Positions 8,920 to 16,049 of a stretch of DNA of 64,000 bases are shown here, piece after piece (the first letter of the stretch is position 1; each line of letters begins with the position of its first letter). Origin of the DNA: an uncultured Flaviramulus sp. (GTDB taxonomy: Bacteria; Bacteroidota; Bacteroidia; Flavobacteriales; Flavobacteriaceae). The position numbers were made by a program, and so were the translations under genes. Below the pieces are notes generated by a model. That model ran no database searches and was not told where the DNA came from. It saw only the letters and a program-made list of their open reading frames with translations. The DNA is taken from assembly GCA_947501105.1 (NCBI GenBank), contig CANMUP010000002.1, positions 558,001 to 622,000 of the forward strand, given 5' to 3'.

Positions 8920-8923
8920 CACA

Positions 8924-10300
8924 ATGCAATTTAAAGATTATACTAAAGAGTTTAAATACAATTGGCAACTAGCTGCTCCAGTAATGTTAGGTATGTTAGG
9001 GCATACCTTTGTGAGTTTTGTAGATAATATTATGGTTGGCCAGTTAGGAACTGCCGAACTTGCAGCAGTTTCTTTAGGAAATAGCTTTATGTTTATTGCA
9101 ATGTCTTTGGGTATTGGTTTTTCTACAGCTATAACACCTTTAGTAGCCGAAGCTGATGCTGAAAAAAATTTTGCTAATGGCAAATCGTCTTTTAAACATG
9201 GCTTGTTTTTGTGTACTGTTTTAGGTGTATTGTTATTTTTAGTAGTATTTTTTGCTAAACCACTTATGTATTTAATGAAACAGCCTGTTGAGGTTGTAGA
9301 GTTAGCTATTCCTTATTTAGATTTAGTAGCATTTTCGTTAATTCCATTAATTGTTTTTCAAGCATTTAAACAATTTAGTGATGGGTTATCTATGACTAAA
9401 TACCCTATGTATGCTACTGTTTTAGCAAATATTATAAATGTATTTTTAAATTATATTTTAATTTTTGGAAAATTTGGATTTCCTGAACTAGGTATTGTTG
9501 GAGCTGCCTATGGAACATTAATATCTCGATTTATAATGGTTTGGTATTTATGGTTTTTATTAAGAGGTAAAGAAAAATCTAAAGATTTTGTAACCAACAT
9601 AAAGTTTTTTGTTCTTAATAAACTAATGCTTAAAAAAATTATAAACCTTGGAGCACCAAGTGCGATGCAAATGTTTTTTGAAGTTGCCATTTTTACAGCT
9701 GCAATATGGCTAAGCGGTTTATTAGGTAAAAACCCGCAAGCTGCAAATCAAATTGCATTAAACTTGTCTTCTATGACGTTTATGGTAGCTATGGGCTTAA
9801 GTGTAGCTTCCATGATAAGAGTTGGTAATCAAAAAGGGTTGAAAAAGTATTTTGAGCTACGTCGTATTGCATTTTCTTTATTTTTAATGGGAACCATACT
9901 CGCTGTTGGATTTGCTATTATTTTCTTTGCTTTTCATAATCATTTACCAAAACTATATGTGGATTTTGACGATGCAAAAAATCTAATTGATAATACCGAA
10001 GTTGTTTCAATTGCTTCTAAATTACTTATAGCTGCAGCGATTTTTCAAATAAGCGATAGTATTCAAGTAGTAGTTTTAGGTGCTTTACGCGGATTGCAAG
10101 ATGTTAAAATACCAACTATTATTACGTTTGTATCCTATTGGTTGATAGGTTTTCCGATAAGTTGGTTTTTGGGTAAAGAAGAAGCTTACGGAAGTTTTGG
10201 TATTTGGTTAGGTTTGTTAGCAGGATTAACTACTGCCGCTATTTTATTATATATTAGATTTAATTATTTGACTAAAAAACTAATAATGACTAATGAATAA
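8924..10300 (+). CDS. MATE family multidrug efflux transporter (NorM-like)
   Basis: This 458-residue polytopic inner-membrane protein has about 12 hydrophobic helices in two related halves. The start LAAPVMLGMLGHTFVSFVDNIMVGQLGTAELAA is the classic MATE helix 1 with its loop; the matching site in the second half is GAPSAMQMFFEVAIF. MATE proteins exchange cations (Na+ or H+) for drugs or metabolites; the real substrate cannot be read from sequence. The start codon is supported by a promoter box 4 nt upstream. The gene seems to be transcribed alone; the following small gene has its own -7 box. Confidence 0.93.
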   Translation: MQFKDYTKEFKYNWQLAAPVMLGMLGHTFVSFVDNIMVGQLGTAELAAVSLGNSFMFIAMSLGIGFSTAITPLVAEADAEKNFANGKSSFKHGLFLCTVLGVLLFLVVFFAKPLMYLMKQPVEVVELAIPYLDLVAFSLIPLIVFQAFKQFSDGLSMTKYPMYATVLANIINVFLNYILIFGKFGFPELGIVGAAYGTLISRFIMVWYLWFLLRGKEKSKDFVTNIKFFVLNKLMLKKIINLGAPSAMQMFFEVAIFTAAIWLSGLLGKNPQAANQIALNLSSMTFMVAMGLSVASMIRVGNQKGLKKYFELRRIAFSLFLMGTILAVGFAIIFFAFHNHLPKLYVDFDDAKNLIDNTEVVSIASKLLIAAAIFQISDSIQVVVLGALRGLQDVKIPTIITFVSYWLIGFPISWFLGKEEAYGSFGIWLGLLAGLTTAAILLYIRFNYLTKKLIMTNE

Positions 10301-10302
10301 TT

Positions 10303-10335
10303 TGACATTTCGAACGTAAGAGAGAAATCTCATCA
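10303..10335. repeat. Degenerate copy of dispersed intergenic repeat
   Basis: TGACATTTCGAACGTAAGAG followed by AGAAATCTCATC resembles the flavobacterial repeat with the core TTTCGAnCGTAnGGAGAAATCTC. It is related to the copy at 881-941 through the GAAATnTC block and the TGACAT/ATGTCA-like edge. It lies just after the MATE stop codon. Confidence 0.45.
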
Positions 10336-10336
10336 T

Positions 10337-10344
10337 TATATTTG
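10337..10344 (+). promoter_or_regulatory. Putative -7 box for the small acidic protein gene
   Basis: TATATTTG fits TAnnTTTG exactly, 39 nt before the ATG at 10384. No good TTG -33 element is found at the expected distance; the upstream side is occupied by the repeat at 10303-10335. Confidence 0.4.
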
Positions 10345-10383
10345 TAAATAGAATTATTTGGACTTAAAAGCACAATTAAAATT

Positions 10384-10611
10384 ATGACACTTCCAAAATT
10401 TATACTTGGCGATAACACAGACTACCCTAATGCTATTTTTGTAATTCATACTGAATTCCCAAGATTTATAATTAATCTTGAAGATGATGAAGTGGAATGG
10501 TTTGAGGATTTTGATGTAGAAGATCAAAAAGAATTAGAAACTGAAACTGAAAATGCTATAAAATTTGCTACCGAGTTTTATGATAGTGAAGTTGCTAAAT
10601 ATGAAGATTAA
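10384..10611 (+). CDS. Small acidic conserved-type protein (75 aa), function unknown
   Basis: This is a 75-residue soluble protein with strongly acidic composition (EDDEVEWFEDFDVEDQKELE) and no signal peptide or membrane helix. The aromatic-acidic WFEDFD stretch and the start LPKFILGDNTDYPNAIFVIHTE look like a small conserved flavobacterial family, but I do not recognise a named domain. It is preceded by its own -7 box and followed after 15 bp by the PAP2 phosphatase gene, so the two are probably co-transcribed. A cytoplasmic regulator or binding partner is possible, but there is no direct evidence. Confidence 0.75.
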   Translation: MTLPKFILGDNTDYPNAIFVIHTEFPRFIINLEDDEVEWFEDFDVEDQKELETETENAIKFATEFYDSEVAKYED

Positions 10612-10626
10612 AATAGATAGTTATAA

Positions 10627-11199
10627 ATGATAGATCAGCTTTTAGAATATGATACCGAACTGTTTTTATTTTTAAACAATTTAGGTTCGCCAACATGGGA
10701 TACTTTATGGTTAATGATTACTAATAAATGGATATTTGGCAGTTTACTGGGAGTGTTTTTATTATTTATGTTTTATAAAAAATTTGGACTTAAGGCAGTA
10801 CTTCTTTTAATGTTAGTTGCTGCTTTAATGATAACATTCACCGATCAAATAACTAATGTTTTTAAGCGAGGTTTCGAAAGGCCAAGACCTTGTGGAGAGG
10901 ATGACTTAATAAATCAAATGCGTTTCATTGCCGTACGTTGTGGTAAGTATGGTTTCTTTTCTGGGCATTCTTCTAATTCTATGGCGGTAGCTATTTTTGG
11001 AGGCTTATTATTAAAATCATACTATAGAAGACTTATTTATGTTTTAATATTAATAAGTTTAATTGTTGCATATAGCCGTATTTATGTTGGTGTGCATTAT
11101 CCATTAGACCTTGTTTGCGGATTAACTTTTGGGGCTTTTTCCGGATTTATATTTTATAAACTAGCAAACTATCTTTTAAATAGATATATAAAATCTTAG
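10627..11199 (+). CDS. PAP2-family membrane phosphatase
   Basis: This 190-residue inner-membrane protein has five or six hydrophobic helices. The three acid-phosphatase motifs are complete: KRGFERPRP (KxxxxxxRP), FSGHSSNS (the SGH motif with catalytic His) and SRIYVGVHYPLDLVCG (SRxxxxxHxxxD). The family dephosphorylates lipid phosphates such as undecaprenyl pyrophosphate, phosphatidylglycerophosphate or lipid A. Size and topology fit undecaprenyl-diphosphate phosphatase or a phosphatidate phosphatase. Its 3' end overlaps the 3' end of meaB by 4 bp on the opposite strand. Confidence 0.9.
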   Translation: MIDQLLEYDTELFLFLNNLGSPTWDTLWLMITNKWIFGSLLGVFLLFMFYKKFGLKAVLLLMLVAALMITFTDQITNVFKRGFERPRPCGEDDLINQMRFIAVRCGKYGFFSGHSSNSMAVAIFGGLLLKSYYRRLIYVLILISLIVAYSRIYVGVHYPLDLVCGLTFGAFSGFIFYKLANYLLNRYIKS

Positions 11200-12272
11200 T
11201 GAACAAGATTTAACAAGTAGTAAGCGGCTGCAAAAGGAGTGGTTTTGTCGTTTTCTATTAAATGCAATTGTGTCGCCAATTCTTTTTTAATATCTGGCCT
11301 GTTAAAAAAATCAGATTTTAATTGCTCTTCAATAGTTTGAATGAGCCAAAACTTATTTTGCTCTTTTCTTTTATTGCTAAAATAATTATTTTGAGTAGTG
11401 GTTTCAATATACTCTAGTACAATATTCCATATAGTATCAATACCTTCATTTTGTAAAGCGCTACACAGGGTTACTTTTGGTTGCCAATTAGAATCTTTAG
11501 CTGGGTAGAGATGAAGCGCTCTATTAAATTCAACCTTTGCAAGTTTAGCACGTTTTAAATTATCACCATCTGCTTTATTAATTGCAATAGCATCTGCCAT
11601 TTCAATTATACCACGTTTAATGCCTTGTAGTTCGTCTCCTGCTCCAGCTAACTTTAATAATAAAAAGAAATCTACCATACTATGTACAGTGGTTTCGCTT
11701 TGTCCAACACCAACAGTTTCAATAATAATAACATCAAAACCTGCAGCCTCGCATAAAATAATACTCTCTCTTGTTTTTCTTGCGACGCCACCAAGAGATT
11801 TACCAGAAGCTGACGGACGTATATATGCGTTCTCATCTTTTACGAGTTCCTCCATTCGGGTTTTATCTCCTAGAATACTGCCCTTTGTAAGTGAACTACT
11901 TGGGTCTATAGCTAAAACAGCAACGCGTTTCCCTACACTAGTTAAATGTTTGCCAAAAGTTTCTATAAAGGTGCTTTTTCCAACTCCAGGGACGCCAGTA
12001 ATACCTATTCTAATAGATTTGTTAGCATATGGTAAACATTGTTTTATAATACTATTTGCAATATCTAAATGGTCTGCATTTTTGCTTTCTACTAAAGTGA
12101 TAGCTCTACTTAAAGCTGTAATATCTTTTTTTAAGATAGAAGCAACCAAAGTTTTAGGGTTAATTTTAGCGTTACGTTTCTTTTTTATGTTTTTAATAGA
12201 AAGACTGTTAGTGATTTCTGATTGAGAAACACCTTCATTTTCTTTTAAAGCTGATTTTTTTTCTTTTGCCAC
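11196..12272 (-). CDS. meaB: Methylmalonyl-CoA mutase-associated GTPase MeaB
   Basis: This 358-residue G3E-family P-loop GTPase is the chaperone that loads and protects adenosylcobalamin in methylmalonyl-CoA mutase. Motifs are GVPGVGKSTFIE (Walker A), AIDPSSSLTKGSILGDKTRM (switch region), IIETVGVGQSE (Walker B/G3) and NKADG (G4). The first 45 residues are a basic, probably disordered extension. The mutase itself is not in the window, but a cobalamin adenosyltransferase at 20962-21534 fits the same B12 pathway. It follows the DUF2911 gene after 23 bp and probably shares its transcript. Confidence 0.95.
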   Translation of the reverse strand: MAKEKKSALKENEGVSQSEITNSLSIKNIKKKRNAKINPKTLVASILKKDITALSRAITLVESKNADHLDIANSIIKQCLPYANKSIRIGITGVPGVGKSTFIETFGKHLTSVGKRVAVLAIDPSSSLTKGSILGDKTRMEELVKDENAYIRPSASGKSLGGVARKTRESIILCEAAGFDVIIIETVGVGQSETTVHSMVDFFLLLKLAGAGDELQGIKRGIIEMADAIAINKADGDNLKRAKLAKVEFNRALHLYPAKDSNWQPKVTLCSALQNEGIDTIWNIVLEYIETTTQNNYFSNKRKEQNKFWLIQTIEEQLKSDFFNRPDIKKELATQLHLIENDKTTPFAAAYYLLNLVH

Positions 12273-12295
12273 GTAATTACTACTATTTTAATAAT

Positions 12296-12850
12296 CTATT
12301 TAAGTGGAACTGCAACTTTTGTGTTATCCCAAGCCATAGTTAAAAATAGCTTATCTGTTGAGTTATCAAAAGCTATAGTAAACTGTTCTACGGTTGTGTT
12401 TAATTTTTCAATTGGAATATCAACATTTAGAACATCATAATTTGGATCCCAATATGGTATCATTTCATTGGTGACCCCCCAAGGGTATTGCTTAGAGTTA
12501 AATATTACTGTCCAAACACTATCCTTTGGTACGGTCCAAAGGGTGTATTTTCCTTTTGGTAAAGGCATTCCATTTACATCAAGTGTTTGATTTGTTTCAA
12601 ATGTGGTAGCTTCGTTTGCTCCAGTTCGCCATACTTGATTAAAAGGTACTAAAGCTCCAAAAACTTCACGATCTTTTTTAGATGGCCTGTTATAAAACAC
12701 TTCAAGTTTTAAATCATTTAATTTAAATTCTACGGTATCTTTAGGACTCAATCGAGGAGCAAAAATGTTCTCGACAAAAAAAGAATATAAAAATAAGCCT
12801 AACGCTACAAATGATAGTAGGAATAAAACGCGTTTTAAAAAAGTGTTCAT
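12296..12850 (-). CDS. DUF2911 domain protein, membrane-anchored
   Basis: This 184-residue protein starts with a hydrophobic signal-anchor (MNTFLKRVLFLLSFVALGLF). A DUF2911 domain follows, recognisable by FYNRPSKKDREVFGALVPFN, WRTGANEATTFETNQ, LPKGKYTLWTVP and YPWGVTNE. The domain is common in Bacteroidota and its function is unknown; it is probably a periplasmic beta-sandwich. It lies upstream of meaB in the same direction. The gene is divergent from the structured element and sigma-factor operon at 13.0 kb. Confidence 0.88.
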   Translation of the reverse strand: MNTFLKRVLFLLSFVALGLFLYSFFVENIFAPRLSPKDTVEFKLNDLKLEVFYNRPSKKDREVFGALVPFNQVWRTGANEATTFETNQTLDVNGMPLPKGKYTLWTVPKDSVWTVIFNSKQYPWGVTNEMIPYWDPNYDVLNVDIPIEKLNTTVEQFTIAFDNSTDKLFLTMAWDNTKVAVPLK

Positions 12851-13022
12851 AAAGTGGTATTTATTAGGAGATAAAGATACTTTAAAAAGTAATAATTAAT
12901 AAAATTGAAACGTACATTTATTTAGCTTTGTTGTGTAGTTGTTTTTTTTGAGTGAAAGAAAACAATTAATAATTAACTAATGAGGACAGAAAGGACGATT
13001 GAATGCACTCTATATTGACAGA

Positions 13023-13110
13023 TAACCCCGCGTTAGGGATAGTAGCGGCATCCTTTTTTGAGGTACGAGAAAAAGATATAGCGGATAGCCCGACCGTAAG
13101 GGAACGCCCA
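13023..13110 (+). ncRNA. Structured RNA-like element, copy 1
   Basis: This intergenic element shares its conserved blocks with a minus-strand copy at 20745-20902: GCGTTAGGGAT, AGCGGCATCCTTTTT, AAAAGATATAGCGGA, AGCCCGACC and AACGCCC. GCGTT near the start can pair with AACGC near the end to close the element. CTTTTT and AAAAAG form a middle stem, and CC-GTAA-GG forms a terminal tetraloop hairpin. The second copy keeps these pairings with different sequence or length, which supports RNA structure. A chance 66-codon frame over this region (13003-13203) is not considered real. It lies about 100 bp before the ECF sigma-factor gene and could be a leader or an independent RNA. I recall similar sequences in other flavobacteria but cannot name the family. 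Confidence 0.65.
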
Positions 13111-13210
13111 AATATTTATTGTTTTGAAAAAATAATTTATTTTTTTGCAACACTACACTTTTTTTGTCGTCTTTTAAAAAGAACTAACTTAAACCAAAAG
13201 TAGACCAAGC

Positions 13211-13762
13211 ATGTTTCAAGTTGACATTATTGAACAATGTAAACAAAACAATCGCAAAGCACAATTGCAGTTATACAACCAGTACTGCGACGGGATGTAT
13301 ATTGTTGCCAACCGATTTTTAAAAGATGCTAGTGATGCCGAAGATGTGGTGCAGGAAGCCTTTATAAAGGCCTTTTCTAAACTGCATCAATATAAAGCTG
13401 AAGTTACTTTTGGAGCATGGTTAAAACGTATTGTTATTAATAAAAGTATCGATTTCTTAAAATCTAAAAAACAAAGACTTGTTGAATTGGAAGAGGTGCA
13501 CCTAAAGGTTATTGATACTGAAAATGATGACAAATGGTTGGTAGAAGATGCTATTACATTAAATGATGTAAAAAGCGCCATTAATAATTTACCAGATAAA
13601 TATCAATATGTGGTGATGTTATATTTAATTGAAGGTTACGACCATCAAGAAATTTCAGAGATTTTAAGTATTTCTGAAGTCGCATCGCGTACACAATTAT
13701 CGAGAGGTAAAGCAAAATTGCAAGAACAGTTAACACTTAAAAGAAATGGCACGAGATATTAG
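13211..13762 (+). CDS. ECF-type RNA polymerase sigma factor
   Basis: This 183-residue sigma-70 family protein contains only regions 2 and 4. Region 2 is near residues 20-90 (DASDAEDVVQEAFIKAF and the -10 reading segment YKAEVTFGAWLKRIVINKSIDFLKS). Region 4 is a helix-turn-helix near 130-175 (YDHQEISEILSISEVASRTQLSRGKAKLQ). It is the first of three tightly joined genes; its end overlaps the next gene by 17 bp. That partner has the shape of an anti-sigma factor, so this is probably an envelope-signal-responsive unit. The genes it controls cannot be read from the window. Confidence 0.93.
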   Translation: MFQVDIIEQCKQNNRKAQLQLYNQYCDGMYIVANRFLKDASDAEDVVQEAFIKAFSKLHQYKAEVTFGAWLKRIVINKSIDFLKSKKQRLVELEEVHLKVIDTENDDKWLVEDAITLNDVKSAINNLPDKYQYVVMLYLIEGYDHQEISEILSISEVASRTQLSRGKAKLQEQLTLKRNGTRY

Positions 13763-14315
13763 AGAGTTATTTAAGGATGATAAAGTATCAAACGAAAAGA
13801 TGCCAAAAAATCATCAAGATAGATTTCTTGAAAAACTGGAAAAAGCATTTCCTGAAAAGCGAAAAACTAAATTCCATTGGATGCAAATTGCAGCTAGTGT
13901 AGTGATGCTTTTGGGGATGAGTTTTGGAGCTTACCATTATTTTCAGCCAGAAAAACCTGTTGTAGTTGCAACAACCAATCCTGTTGAAACTAAAACGTTG
14001 GGTGATGTATCGCCTGGTTTAAAAAAGGTTGAAGATTATTATTTGGCAAGTATAAATTCAGAGTTATCTAAAATGGAATATACGCCAGAAACCAAAGATG
14101 TTTTTGATGGGTATTTATTACAGCTAAATGAACTGGATAAAGAATATAAACGCTTATCGTTAGAACTAACTGAATCTGGACCAAGTGAATTAACAGTAAA
14201 TGCATTAATTGACAATTTAAAATTTCGTTTAAATCTTTTGTATCGCTTGCGATCGCAATTAAAAGATTTAAATACTTCTGAAGATAATCTAGAGGAAGTA
14301 AAACAATCCATCTAA
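13746..14315 (+). CDS. Putative membrane anti-sigma factor
   Basis: This 189-residue protein has a cytoplasmic N-terminus of about 45 residues (DIRELFKDDKVSNEKMPKNH, then a lysine-rich helix). A single transmembrane segment follows (WMQIAASVVMLLGMSFGAYHYF), and then a periplasmic part of about 120 residues predicted to be helical (SELSKMEYTPETKDVFDGYL to the end). Gene position and topology, immediately after and overlapping an ECF sigma gene, argue for an anti-sigma factor. No zinc-finger (ZAS) HxxxCxxC motif is present, so it is not the common ZAS type. The functional call is inferred from context. Confidence 0.7.
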   Translation: MARDIRELFKDDKVSNEKMPKNHQDRFLEKLEKAFPEKRKTKFHWMQIAASVVMLLGMSFGAYHYFQPEKPVVVATTNPVETKTLGDVSPGLKKVEDYYLASINSELSKMEYTPETKDVFDGYLLQLNELDKEYKRLSLELTESGPSELTVNALIDNLKFRLNLLYRLRSQLKDLNTSEDNLEEVKQSI

Positions 14316-14325
14316 AAATCAAAAA

Positions 14326-15900
14326 ATGAACAAGACAATTATAAAATTAAAACTAGTGGTTTTAGGGTTTTTAATATCGGGCAGTTTATTTGCTCAACAA
14401 AAACTTACTAAAGTATCACAGTCTATTAAAGTAGACAAAGATGTTACAATCGATTTAAATACAAGCCATTGTAATATTGTAATCGACACCTGGAATAAGG
14501 GAACAATAGAGATTGAAGCTTACATTGAAGGCGAAGAGTTAAACAAAGAAGAACTACAAGAAGCCCTAAAAGATTGGGATGTAAATGTTGAGGGTTCGAA
14601 AGACGTGGTTTCAATATCTACAAGCGGAAATTCGCAATCAGTTTGGGCTTACAGTACTCATGGAGATAACGAGGCTGTACATGCTGTATTAAAAGAATTA
14701 AAGTTTGAATTAGCAGATTTGCAAGAGATGAATTTTAATTTTGAGATGCCCGACATGCCAGAGATGCCTGAAATGCCAGAGATGCCAGAGTTACCAGAAT
14801 TACCCGAAGGCATTAACAATGTCCATTTTGATTATAAAGCGTATAAAAAAGATGGAGAAAAATATTTAGAAGAATATTCTAAGAAATTTGAATCACTTTA
14901 CGGTAAGGATTACGCAAAAAAAATGGAAGCTTGGGGCGAGAAATTTGGTAAAGAATGGGGAGAGAAATACGGCAAGCAAATGGAAGAATGGGCTAAAAAA
15001 TTTGAAGGAAAATGGAATAATGAAGAGTACGCCAAAAAAATGGAAGCTTGGGGCAAACGTTTTGCAGAACGAATGGAAGCGCAATCTGAACGAAAGGAAG
15101 CACAAGCTGAACGAATAGAAGCGCAAGCTGAACGAATGGAAGCACATAAGGAACGCCTAGAAGCCCAAGCAAAAGCACATAAAGAACATGCTAAAGAGCG
15201 TAAAGAAGCTATCAAGGAACGTGCAGAGGCACTTAAAAAGCATGCTAAAGAACGCAAGAAATTATCAAACGAACGACGTGTTTTAATTGAAAAATTGGTT
15301 CATAAAAAATCGCATTCTAAGGTTAAAAAAACGATTAAAATTAAAATGCCAAAAGGTGCTAAATTAAAGGTTAATGTAAGACATGGTGAAATAGAATTTG
15401 CTGCTAATATTGATAACTTAAAAGCAGACTTATCGTATACTAAATTTACAGCACATAGCATTAATGGGAGTTCTACTTCCATTAATGCTTCTTATTCGCC
15501 AGTTTATGTTACCCATTGGAATTTAGGAGAATTAAACTTAAGATATGTTGAGGTTGCTGAATTAAATAATGTAAAACAGATGGTTTTAAACTCTAATTCA
15601 TCAAATATCGAGATAAAAAACCTAATTGGTAGTGCTATTATTGACGGAAGTATCGGCGATCTTAAAATTTTAAAAATTGATGATGCTTTTAATAATCTAA
15701 ATGTTATTCTTCAAAATAGTGATGCTGTTATAACGCTTCCAAAAGTTGATTATAATTTACAGTACAAAGGTACACGTACACGTTTTAAACACCCAGATAA
15801 ACCTACAGAAGATAACATTTCTTCATTTACTACTAATAATCCAGATGTTATAAAAAATATTGTTGTAAATGCAAAGTACAGCAATGTGGTTATGCAGTAG
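14326..15900 (+). CDS. Secreted charged coiled-coil protein with DUF4097-like C-terminal part
   Basis: This 524-residue exported protein has a signal peptide (about residues 1-23, ending SLFAQQ) and a small beta-rich N-terminal part. From residue 141 a Met-Pro-Glu/Asp repeat (MPDMPEMPEMPEMPELPELP) follows, then a very charged helix at about 170-325 made of repeats such as YAKKMEAWGEKFG and AERMEAQSERKEAQ. The C-terminal 190 residues show regular short strands (VRHGEIEFAANIDNLKADLS, NSNSSNIEIKNLIGSAIIDGS) like DUF4097/adhesin-type beta-solenoids. It lies 10 bp after the putative anti-sigma gene, so it may be the unit's sensor or output in the periplasm. I know no named function for it. Confidence 0.75.
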   Translation: MNKTIIKLKLVVLGFLISGSLFAQQKLTKVSQSIKVDKDVTIDLNTSHCNIVIDTWNKGTIEIEAYIEGEELNKEELQEALKDWDVNVEGSKDVVSISTSGNSQSVWAYSTHGDNEAVHAVLKELKFELADLQEMNFNFEMPDMPEMPEMPEMPELPELPEGINNVHFDYKAYKKDGEKYLEEYSKKFESLYGKDYAKKMEAWGEKFGKEWGEKYGKQMEEWAKKFEGKWNNEEYAKKMEAWGKRFAERMEAQSERKEAQAERIEAQAERMEAHKERLEAQAKAHKEHAKERKEAIKERAEALKKHAKERKKLSNERRVLIEKLVHKKSHSKVKKTIKIKMPKGAKLKVNVRHGEIEFAANIDNLKADLSYTKFTAHSINGSSTSINASYSPVYVTHWNLGELNLRYVEVAELNNVKQMVLNSNSSNIEIKNLIGSAIIDGSIGDLKILKIDDAFNNLNVILQNSDAVITLPKVDYNLQYKGTRTRFKHPDKPTEDNISSFTTNNPDVIKNIVVNAKYSNVVMQ

Positions 15901-15923
15901 TTTTTTTTCTTCACTTAGTGGTT

Positions 15924-15952
15924 ATCAGTTTTTTTGTTTGAAACTGATTTTG
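15924..15952 (+). terminator. Weak terminator-like hairpin after the sigma-factor operon
   Basis: ATCAGTTT pairs with AAACTGAT across a 9-nt T-rich loop and is followed by only a short T-run. It lies about 25 bp after the stop codon at 15900. Position supports a terminator, but the 3' T-run is short. Confidence 0.45.
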
Positions 15953-16049
15953 CCAAACTCAATAAATAAAAAAATTTGGAATCTTATCTTTTGAGTGTAT
16001 AATTTTTTTATTTATGTAAAAAGGTTAAGATAAAATATTTAAAAGAAAT

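Larger units (their letters stand above)
8567..8923. other. 357-bp intergenic gap with orphan hairpin and MATE promoter
   Basis: This gap between two divergent genes holds no convincing reading frame. It contains a perfect hairpin at 8685-8708, best read as a minus-strand terminator, and the plus-strand MATE promoter at 8889-8919. The roughly 180 bp between them (8709-8888) has no protein-coding signal and could encode a small RNA on the minus strand. Confidence 0.5.

Noticed and set aside
11620-12225. A 201-codon frame opposite meaB
   Set aside because: It lies entirely antisense to a well-conserved GTPase gene, has an unlikely composition and no promoter of its own.
13003-13203. A 66-codon frame upstream of the sigma factor
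   Set aside because: It runs through the structured element, whose second copy does not keep the frame. The composition is not protein-like, and RNA structure explains the conservation better.
14893-15257. Several frames of 61-115 codons opposite and within the charged repeat gene
   Set aside because: They are produced by the low-complexity GAA/AAA-rich repeats on the other strand or in other frames; none has protein-like features.
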